From assembly GCA_019931105.1 (NCBI GenBank), contig JAIOUW010000001.1, positions 62,001 to 126,000 of the forward strand: a stretch of 64,000 nt of DNA. The letters are read 5' to 3'. Source of the stretch: Flavobacteriaceae bacterium NBU2977. Its GTDB lineage: Bacteria > Bacteroidota > Bacteroidia > Flavobacteriales > Flavobacteriaceae. Position numbers and translations under genes: made by a program. The stretch's first letter is position 1. Each line of letters begins with the position of its first letter. Below the pieces are notes generated by a model. It did no database searches, was not told where the DNA came from, and saw only the letters and a list, made by a program, of their open reading frames with translations. Below are positions 26,025 to 32,654 of this stretch, in pieces.

Positions 26025-26441
26025 ATGTCAGAATTTGAAATAAATGGTCTTGACCATGTCGCTATTCGCGTAAAAAATCTTGAAGCCGCCATTGGATGGT
26101 ATGAAAACGTTTTGGGATTAAAGGTTTGTAAACTGGCAAAATGGGGAGAATCCCCTATTTTCATGTTGGCCGGAAAAACGGGAGTGGCTCTTTTTTCAGC
26201 TGGCCTTAATGATACGGAACTTGACCCTCTATCAAAAAATGTAGGTATTGATCACTATGCATTTAATGTGACCCGAGAAAACTTCATAAAAGCGAAGATG
26301 CGATATGATAAGCTGGACATTGACTATGAATTTAAAGACCACTTCTACTTTCATTCGATATATACCAAAGATAGAGATGGGCATACTGTGGAACTGACCA
26401 CCTTGGTTGTCGATGAAAAGTCATTCTATTTGAGTGAGTAG
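26025..26441 (+). CDS. VOC-family (glyoxalase/dioxygenase-like) protein
   Basis: 138 residues forming one vicinal-oxygen-chelate module: LDHVAIRVKNLEAAIGWYENVLGL at the start (metal-ligand His), a second His at VGIDHYAFNV, and a closing DRDGHTVELTT with the Glu ligand. Typical members are glyoxalase-like, fosfomycin-resistance-like or ring-cleaving enzymes; the substrate cannot be told. The ATG at 26025 is preferred to the TTG two codons earlier. It lies between the two copies of the 369-bp duplication. Confidence 0.85.
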   Translation: MSEFEINGLDHVAIRVKNLEAAIGWYENVLGLKVCKLAKWGESPIFMLAGKTGVALFSAGLNDTELDPLSKNVGIDHYAFNVTRENFIKAKMRYDKLDIDYEFKDHFYFHSIYTKDRDGHTVELTTLVVDEKSFYLSE

Positions 26442-26546
26442 TTTTACGCTATGCTATGAATTACTTAATACTCGATTAGCTGGTTCATATCTCGAGAATC
26501 CACTTTTAAAAATTATCCCAGACACTAAAAGAATAATATGTATTGA

Positions 26547-26786
26547 TCATGCCATCTTCGCCCTATCCCTTTTTGTAGTGAAAGACAAGGCATTCTTAAC
26601 CTTGCTGTTAGACCTTCTGTACAAACGGGCAACTTCGGTGTTTTTTTCGGTCACTTTTTTCTCGACGGTGATTTCGGTTACAATGCTCATTTCGATAGTT
26701 TCTACCTTTACTTCTTTGGTAGTGTTTTGAGCTTGGGCGGCCATTCCGACAAAAAGAACAAAAATTAAAGTTGCGATGGTTTTCAT
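26547..26786 (-). CDS. Small exported basic protein, YRR/KxA family, member 3
   Basis: 79 residues, the near-identical twin of member 2, with the same signal peptide and basic C-terminus LYRRSNSKVKNALSFTT...AKMA. Two residues differ (Thr to Lys in the EK(T/K)V segment and Lys to Asn in the SKVK(K/N)A segment) against five silent changes, which suggests the protein is under selection to stay intact after duplication. The VOC gene ends 105 bases away on the other strand. Confidence 0.8.
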   Translation of the reverse strand: MKTIATLIFVLFVGMAAQAQNTTKEVKVETIEMSIVTEITVEKKVTEKNTEVARLYRRSNSKVKNALSFTTKRDRAKMA

Positions 26787-26791
26787 GACTT

Positions 26792-26814
26792 GCGTTTTTA
26801 TATAATAAAAACGC
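26792..26814 (-). promoter_or_regulatory. Start-proximal hairpin of member 3
   Basis: Identical to the hairpin at 25676-25698: 10-bp stem, three-base loop, five bases before the ATG at 26786. Confidence 0.6.
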
Positions 26815-26869
26815 CGTAGGCCCCATTCTACAGGGTTTGCGTTCGTTCAACGAGACCAAATACTCGTCG

Positions 26870-26893
26870 ATCTGCAAAAGTTCGGATTAAGTG
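26870..26893 (-). promoter_or_regulatory. Upstream element shared by the small exported genes (copy 3)
   Basis: Identical to the element at 25754-25777 because of the duplication, again 84 bases from the start codon. It is not independent evidence for the motif. Confidence 0.5.
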
Positions 26894-27046
26894 CAAAAAA
26901 CACTCGACGAACGCATCCCATACCCAAATCACTTAATCGAGACAAAGTGCATTTCAACCAAGTCCATCTACTTGTATTTACTTTCGTAATCGGATATTCA
27001 TGAGTATAAAAACATCAATTCAAAGTATTTTTCTATTTTTAGCCCC

Positions 27047-27232
27047 ATGGATTTGAAAAAAATATTCGGTACGGTTTTGACCCTTTTGGGTATCGGCGGA
27101 CTTATCTATACGGCTATTCTTTTTGCCAACAATTCGGGAACTGTTAAAATGATGATGGTCTATGGTATTCTTGGAGCCATCTTCTTCTTTGCAGGCGTGG
27201 GATTGATAAGAAATACAAAAAGCGGAGCGTAG
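27047..27232 (+). CDS. Small two-span membrane protein (61 aa)
   Basis: 61 residues with two hydrophobic spans (about residues 5-26 and 35-55) separated by a short polar loop NNSGTVKMM, and a basic end RNTKSGA. Similar tiny membrane proteins are widespread and unnamed in Flavobacteriaceae. A variant -7 element (TACTTTCG) lies ~75 bases upstream. It is convergent with the FtsX-like permease. Confidence 0.7.
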   Translation: MDLKKIFGTVLTLLGIGGLIYTAILFANNSGTVKMMMVYGILGAIFFFAGVGLIRNTKSGA

Positions 27233-27285
27233 CCTATACCGTCTTTAAATTGCAGAGGTTAGAGTAGGAATGAAGTATGTTCCAC

Positions 27286-29841
27286 TCAAATTCCTTCTTT
27301 ACGGAGTACCTGCAATGGAGGGCTATTAAGCACGCCCCTACTGTTCATAAGACCGATAACCACGACCAACAGGGCTAACCCTGGCGCGACTACCAAGAAA
27401 GGTATCCAAGATGGTGAGAAATCGATGTTGAATACATATGCGGCCAATAATTTGCTTCCAAAAAAAGACAGGAGTACTCCCATACCGCTTCCCAAAATTC
27501 CCAAATAAAAATACTCCAGTGCAGTGATATTCAAAATCTGCTTGCCTTTGGCACCTATCGTCCGGAGCAAAACACTTTCCTTTATGCGCTGATATTTGCT
27601 GGTTCGCACCGACCCGATAAGCACAATAATTCCCGTCAAAATGCTAAAGAACGCCATGAAGTTGATGACCCACGATATTTTATCCAGAATGTTCTGAATC
27701 AGAATCATTAGTTGTCTCAAATCGATGATCGAAACGGTAGGAAATTTTTTTACGAGTTCTCGCTGCAAGCGTGCCGATGACCTTTCATCGGGGGCATTGG
27801 TACTCAAAACATGAAACTGTGGGGCGTTTTCAAGAACCCCTTTAGGAAATATTATCGAAAAATTCATTTGCATACGGCCCCAATCAACGGCGCGGGTGTT
27901 GGCGACCACGGTTTCCATCAATACGCCTTGAACATTAAAGACCAAGGTGTCGCCTTCCACCACCTTCGCATCTCTGGCGACATTATCGGAAAGCGAAATA
28001 GGAATGGCCCCACCTTTTTCAAATTCAGGATTCCATTTTCCCGAAGCAAGACTTTCAGATTCGGCAAGCGAGTCCCTATACGTGGTTCGAAATTCATGGT
28101 TCAAGACCCATCTGCTTATCGTTCGGGCCGTATCTTGGCGAATATCGTCTACCGATCGGCCCTTGATACTGTGCATTCGCATAGTAACTATCGGAACGTT
28201 ATCGATAACCTTCAAATCGTTGTTACGTATACTTTTATCCACACCCGATATTTCATGGGTCTGTACGTCCATTAATATAAGGTTGGGTGTTTTTCCGCTG
28301 GTTTCCAATGAAGTCTTGGCCACAAGTATGTTTTTGGTAAAATAAAGGGTGCTGATCAAAAAACTTCCAATACCGATTGCCAAAAGCAATACCAGCGTCT
28401 GGTTATTAGGGCGGTAGAGATTCAAAAGACTTTGACGCGCCGTAAAACCCCAAGACGATGGAAAGAACTTTTTAATCGCCCGCATTAACAAGGAGGCAAT
28501 TCCCGACAAAACACCAAAAACAATGAGTATTCCCAGAACAAAAAACAAAGCGAAACGTATATTGTTCAAAATCCAAAAGGAAAAACCGACCAAGAACAAT
28601 AATATGGCGGCCATCACCATTATTGCCAATCTCCGTTCCTTTTGCGAAGAGACTTCTTGAATTCGCAACACTTGGAGCGGAGAAACGTACCAGGTACCCA
28701 ACAAAGGCGACAGGGCGAACAATACTGACATAACAAGGCCCAATAACGGTCCGACGAACAATGGGCGCAAGGCAACGGAAATATCGATCTCCAAGGGCAG
28801 AAAATCCTTTAAAAGCATTGGAAAGAACTGTTGGAACATTAAACCGATTATGGTTCCGATAAGGCCTCCTAGCAATCCCATCCCTGCGATCTGTATCAGG
28901 TAAATCAAAAAGGATTGTTTTCGTGTTGCTCCCAAACATTTCAAAACGGCCACCGATACCAACTTTTCCTTGATATAAATATGTACCGAGCTGGCTATGC
29001 CCACGCAGCCCAATAAAAGGGCGATAAAGGCCACTAGGTTCAGAAAGCGGCCAAAATTGTCGTACCGGCGGCCCAATTGGCGTCCTGTTGACTCATGGGT
29101 GTCAAGATCGGCGTGTTCGGCATCAAGTATAGGATCCAATTTTTTGGCCATTTCTCTATAGTCCGGCTCGGGATCTGCCACAAAATAACTTTTATACTCC
29201 ACGCGGCTACCTATCTGAATCAATCCGGTCTTATCGATTTTGCGATAGGGAATATATACCGGAGGAGCCACGGAGGTAGATACACCCGTGCTACCGGGGC
29301 CGGAAGTTATCGAACCCGATATCGGCATGGTGACCAGACCTACCCGAATAGAATCACCTACCTTCAAGTCGAATTGCAGCATTAAGGTGGCGTCGACCAA
29401 CGCGCCTCCCCTGTTTTGATATTCAATGGCGGCCGAAGGTGGTTTCGTCTCCAAACTTCCATAAAATGGATACCCGCCTTGAATGCCCCGTACAAAGGCC
29501 AATTTGGTGCCGCCATTTTTTGGAAACGTGACCATGGACGGAAAATTGATCTCGGTCGCATTGGCACCACCCAAAGAATCGATGATGTCCTGAACTTTTG
29601 GCGTATGGGGCTGTCGACCGACTATCAAAAAATCGGAACCCATCAAGGATTTTGACTGCTTTGTAAAATTTTCCTTTAAATTATCACCAAAAGATTGAAT
29701 AGCCACCAGGGCTGCGACTCCCAAAATAATGGAGGCCATAAACAACAAAAGACGTTTGGCACTGGCCCGACCATCGCGCCATGCCATTTTCAGGAGCCAA
29801 GAAAAACCAGCTTCTCCATATTTTAACTGGCGGTCGCTCAT
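27286..29841 (-). CDS. FtsX-like ABC transporter permease (YbbP type)
   Basis: 851 residues: a first membrane helix (~residues 30-50), a large periplasmic domain, then FtsX domains in which groups of three to four helices recur (about 265-375, 410-510 and 725-845). This two-FtsX-domain layout with a long periplasmic part is that of YbbP-like permeases, which are thought to work on lipids or lipoproteins rather than small solutes. Its start overlaps the stop of the LolD-like ATPase gene by four bases (ATGA), so the two form one transporter. Confidence 0.9.
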   Translation of the reverse strand: MSDRQLKYGEAGFSWLLKMAWRDGRASAKRLLLFMASIILGVAALVAIQSFGDNLKENFTKQSKSLMGSDFLIVGRQPHTPKVQDIIDSLGGANATEINFPSMVTFPKNGGTKLAFVRGIQGGYPFYGSLETKPPSAAIEYQNRGGALVDATLMLQFDLKVGDSIRVGLVTMPISGSITSGPGSTGVSTSVAPPVYIPYRKIDKTGLIQIGSRVEYKSYFVADPEPDYREMAKKLDPILDAEHADLDTHESTGRQLGRRYDNFGRFLNLVAFIALLLGCVGIASSVHIYIKEKLVSVAVLKCLGATRKQSFLIYLIQIAGMGLLGGLIGTIIGLMFQQFFPMLLKDFLPLEIDISVALRPLFVGPLLGLVMSVLFALSPLLGTWYVSPLQVLRIQEVSSQKERRLAIMVMAAILLFLVGFSFWILNNIRFALFFVLGILIVFGVLSGIASLLMRAIKKFFPSSWGFTARQSLLNLYRPNNQTLVLLLAIGIGSFLISTLYFTKNILVAKTSLETSGKTPNLILMDVQTHEISGVDKSIRNNDLKVIDNVPIVTMRMHSIKGRSVDDIRQDTARTISRWVLNHEFRTTYRDSLAESESLASGKWNPEFEKGGAIPISLSDNVARDAKVVEGDTLVFNVQGVLMETVVANTRAVDWGRMQMNFSIIFPKGVLENAPQFHVLSTNAPDERSSARLQRELVKKFPTVSIIDLRQLMILIQNILDKISWVINFMAFFSILTGIIVLIGSVRTSKYQRIKESVLLRTIGAKGKQILNITALEYFYLGILGSGMGVLLSFFGSKLLAAYVFNIDFSPSWIPFLVVAPGLALLVVVIGLMNSRGVLNSPPLQVLRKEGI

Positions 29842-30527
29842 ATTTGAACGGCGTTATTGTTGGAAACCAGTTTTCCGCCCTTAAGCCTGATAATATGTTC
29901 GGTACGCTTGGCCAATTCAAGATCGTGCGTAACGATGATCAGCGTCGTACCCGCGCCATGGTTAAGGTCGAACAACAATTGTATGACTTTTTCTCCAGTT
30001 TCCTCGTCAAGGTTTCCGGTGGGCTCATCGGCAAAAAGTATGGACGGTTTGTTTGAAAAAGCACGGGCCAAGGCGACCCTTTGTTGCTCGCCTCCCGAAA
30101 GCTGCGATGGATAATGGTGCATGCGATCTTGCAGACCTACTTTTTCAAGCAACTCTACACCCGTCTTGCCTGCATTTTTTACCCCTTGTAGTTCAAGGGG
30201 TACGATAACATTTTCCAATGCCGTTAAAGTGGGAAGCAATTGAAAATTCTGAAAAATAAATCCAACCTCCCTATTGCGCAAAAGTGCACGTTCATCCTCA
30301 TTAAGATCATTGAGCTTGGTCCCGCAAAGCGCTACCGTACCGGTATCGGGCCGGTCAAGGCCGGCACATAGCCCCAATAATGTTGTTTTGCCACTGCCCG
30401 ACGGCCCAACAATTGCAAATGTTGCACCCGTCTCGACACTGAACGATATATCATCGAGTACTGTCAAGTTTTTAGAACCGCTCGTGTAGGTTTTCCCAAG
30501 ATTGTCAACGTTTAATATCTTTGTCAT
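29838..30527 (-). CDS. LolD/YbbA-type ABC transporter ATPase
   Basis: 229 residues: Walker A GPSGSGKTT (~residues 39-47), signature LSGGEQQR, Walker B ILFADEP and the H-loop THDLE. The spacing and the FIFQNFQLLPTLTALENV segment identify the LolD/MacB/YbbA group. It is the first gene of a two-gene operon with the FtsX-like permease. It is divergent from the TesA-like esterase at 30599, the same arrangement as ybbA-ybbP and tesA in E. coli. Confidence 0.92.
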   Translation of the reverse strand: MTKILNVDNLGKTYTSGSKNLTVLDDISFSVETGATFAIVGPSGSGKTTLLGLCAGLDRPDTGTVALCGTKLNDLNEDERALLRNREVGFIFQNFQLLPTLTALENVIVPLELQGVKNAGKTGVELLEKVGLQDRMHHYPSQLSGGEQQRVALARAFSNKPSILFADEPTGNLDEETGEKVIQLLFDLNHGAGTTLIIVTHDLELAKRTEHIIRLKGGKLVSNNNAVQI

Positions 30528-30598
30528 AAAATCGATTTCGTCATTTTGCGCAAAGACCGAAAAATAAGCATTTGATTTCGATTTCTTAATCCACAGGT

Positions 30599-31300
30599 AT
30601 GCAGATCTTCTTAAAGTTTCGTTATTTTTTGGTGATTATGGCCCTTGTCTCCTGCAAGGAAAACCAAAAAAAAGAACCAAAAAATGTTCCGGGGTCGACT
30701 ACTGAAAAGGTTTTGGAACCTCAAACCGAGACTGAAACCAAAACCATTCTTTTTTTCGGGAACAGCCTCACCGCAGGATATGGACTAAGTACCGAAGAAG
30801 CTTTTCCGGCACTGGTTCAATTGCGTTTGGATTCTCTTGGACTTGACTATACCGCTATCAATTCGGGACTCAGCGGTGAAACGACCTCGGGAGGATTAAA
30901 TCGACTGGACTGGGTATTGAACCAAAAGGTAGCTATTTTCATATTGGAACTGGGCGCGAACGATGGTCTGAGGGGTATTCCGCTTGACGAGACCAGACAA
31001 AATCTGCAATCCATAATAGATTTGGTACAAGCAAAAAATAGCGATACCGAAATAATTTTGGCGGGCATGCAGATTCCGCCCAATATGGGCCAAGATTATA
31101 CTACTGAGTTCAGAAAAATCTACCCTGATCTGGCCGAAAAGAACGGGTTGAGGCTCATCCCGTTTATATTGGACGGTGTTGCCGGTATTCCCGAGTTGAA
31201 TTTACCTGACGGAATACATCCGACCGCTGAAGGTCATAAAATAGTTCGTGATAATGTCTGGGAGGTTCTAAAGGAAGTACTTGGTCTAACTGAAAGTTGA
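30599..31300 (+). CDS. SGNH/GDSL esterase lipoprotein (TesA/arylesterase-like)
   Basis: 233 residues with a lipoprotein signal (lipobox ALVSC, Cys19). The SGNH hydrolase blocks are complete: block I FFGNSLTAGYG with the catalytic Ser, block II NSGLSGETT with Gly, block III LGANDGLRG with Asn, and block V DGIHPTAEGH with Asp and His. TesA-like members hydrolyse acyl thioesters and lysophospholipids. It is divergent from the LolD-like/FtsX operon. Its TGA lies directly next to the stop of the minus-strand gene at 31301, the two sharing the hexamer TGATCA. Confidence 0.88.
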   Translation: MQIFLKFRYFLVIMALVSCKENQKKEPKNVPGSTTEKVLEPQTETETKTILFFGNSLTAGYGLSTEEAFPALVQLRLDSLGLDYTAINSGLSGETTSGGLNRLDWVLNQKVAIFILELGANDGLRGIPLDETRQNLQSIIDLVQAKNSDTEIILAGMQIPPNMGQDYTTEFRKIYPDLAEKNGLRLIPFILDGVAGIPELNLPDGIHPTAEGHKIVRDNVWEVLKEVLGLTES

Positions 31301-31552
31301 TCAAGCCATTTTTACCTTGTTTTTTCTACCATGAAAGAACAAGTGCTTCTTGACGACCGAAAGCCTTCTTCTGTAAATCAAGGAAAGTTCTTGTTTTGAT
31401 TCTGCATTATCGAACAAAGTAATGTCGGCCTTAAAATTACTTTTCGAAAACGGAGCGGTCTCGACGATTTTCACCTTGTCAAGGGGAAAATTTTGTGCGC
31501 GGCCAAGAATTCCAAAAAATAATACTATAAACAAAAGTATAATACTCCGCAT
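31301..31552 (-). CDS. Small exported basic protein, YRR/KxA family, member 4 (divergent)
   Basis: 83 residues: signal peptide (SIILLFIVLFFGILGRAQ), a variable middle and a C-terminus IYRRRLSVVKKHLFFH...KVKMA that keeps the family pattern seen in members 1-3. It is the most diverged copy, which makes the conserved positions informative. The gene is convergent with the esterase, without any spacer. The upstream region has a weaker hairpin and a degenerate form of the shared element. Confidence 0.65.
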   Translation of the reverse strand: MRSIILLFIVLFFGILGRAQNFPLDKVKIVETAPFSKSNFKADITLFDNAESKQELSLIYRRRLSVVKKHLFFHGRKNKVKMA

Positions 31553-31866
31553 GGTTCGAGGGGTTTGGTCTCGTTATAACCCTTCAACCGTTGTTTTGAC
31601 GTGTTTCAATTCGGTAAAGTGCTTGGTTTTGACGATAAAAAGAATAAAAATCGGTGAATGGCCAAATTTTGTAGTCCTACAAAAAGACTTGTAAGAACCT
31701 ATAATCGAAAAAATCATACATTTAATCGATGTATTCGGCAATAAAAGGAAGGTTAATCGAATCGATCGATTTAATTGCTTCAAATAACGCGACTAATTCT
31801 TAATGATTCCCGTAAGTATTTGTAAATTTTAGCTACTAATCGGCATTGAAAAACAAAATAATCAAA
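31553..31866 (-). promoter_or_regulatory. Upstream region of member 4 with degenerate shared element
   Basis: 314 bases between member 4 and msrA with no gene. On the minus strand, CACTTTACCGAATT (31609-31621 region) resembles the CACTTnATCCGAnCTTTT element of members 1-3, but it is closer to the start (58 bases) and has one base fewer. GGGTT/AACCC (31561-31565 and 31578-31582) could form a weak hairpin nine bases before the ATG. The half nearer msrA shows no clear consensus promoter. Confidence 0.3.
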
Positions 31867-32550
31867 ATGAAGCTATTTAAAGTTACGATTCTAGTTTTGG
31901 CCACAATGGTTTCGAGTAGTTGCCAATCAAAAGTCAGGGAGCACAAGCAGGTTGAAACTTCGGAACATATTGAAGAAAGCGTTATTCCAGTTTCCCAGGA
32001 TTTAAAAAATTACGAAACCGCATATTTTGCAAGCGGCTGTTTTTGGTGCGTCGAGGCCATTTTCGAAAGTGTAAGGGGTGTCAAGGAAGTGATTTCGGGA
32101 TATTCTGGTGGAAGCGAGAAAAACCCGACCTATGAGCAAGTCGGGCGCGGACTCACAACCCATGCTGAAGCCGTAGAGGTCTATTACGACCCCAAGGAAA
32201 TTTCGTTTACCGAACTGGTCCAAGTATTTTTCGGGTCGCACGATCCTACCAGTTTTAATAGGCAAGGTCCTGATAGGGGGCCACAATACCGATCTATCGC
32301 ATTTTATAAAAACGAAGATGAAAAGAAGATTATCGAAGACTATATGAAAGCCTTACGTGAGCAAAAAATCTACGACGCCCCTATTGTTACCGAAGTGACA
32401 AAATTCGTCAAGTTCTATGACGCCGAAGATTATCATCAAGATTATGAACGAAAACACCCGAACAATTCATATATCAGAAATGTTTCGATACCGCGGTTGA
32501 ACCGGTTCAAGAAAAATTTTCCCGGATTTCTGAAAGAAGAAGCTCATTGA
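31867..32550 (+). CDS. msrA: Peptide methionine-S-sulfoxide reductase, lipoprotein
   Basis: 227 residues from the ATG at 31867 (a TTG seven codons earlier is less likely, because the ATG gives a clean lipoprotein signal with lipobox SSSC). The MsrA active site GCFWCVEAIFE is complete, followed by GYSGG and HAEAVEV. The enzyme reduces methionine-S-sulfoxide in oxidised proteins, here at the envelope. The C-terminal part reads EDYHQDYERKHPNN. No MsrB domain is fused. It is a single gene, followed by the MG2/plug protein 104 bases later. Confidence 0.93.
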   Translation: MKLFKVTILVLATMVSSSCQSKVREHKQVETSEHIEESVIPVSQDLKNYETAYFASGCFWCVEAIFESVRGVKEVISGYSGGSEKNPTYEQVGRGLTTHAEAVEVYYDPKEISFTELVQVFFGSHDPTSFNRQGPDRGPQYRSIAFYKNEDEKKIIEDYMKALREQKIYDAPIVTEVTKFVKFYDAEDYHQDYERKHPNNSYIRNVSIPRLNRFKKNFPGFLKEEAH

Positions 32551-32654
32551 GTTCTTGACATATTATTCGCGAAGAACGTGAGCGCACATTGCGATGGCTT
32601 ATTGAAGTCTTTATTTTCGTATCTTTAGGAATCATTCCTTGAAAGTACTTGAAA

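Larger units (their letters stand above)
26545..26913. repeat. Segmental duplication, copy B (369 bp)
   Basis: Second copy of the block at 25429-25797 at an offset of exactly 1116 bases, same orientation, 7 mismatches and no gaps. Sequence outside the block is unrelated on both sides. Confidence 0.95.

Noticed and set aside
25429-26913. Possible composite transposon made of the two direct copies around the VOC gene
   Set aside because: No transposase, no terminal inverted repeats and no target-site duplication is visible; a plain segmental duplication explains it.
28472-28939. 155-codon frame in another reading frame of the FtsX-like permease gene
   Set aside because: It shares the strand with a clear long gene, and its translation lacks any membrane or domain pattern.
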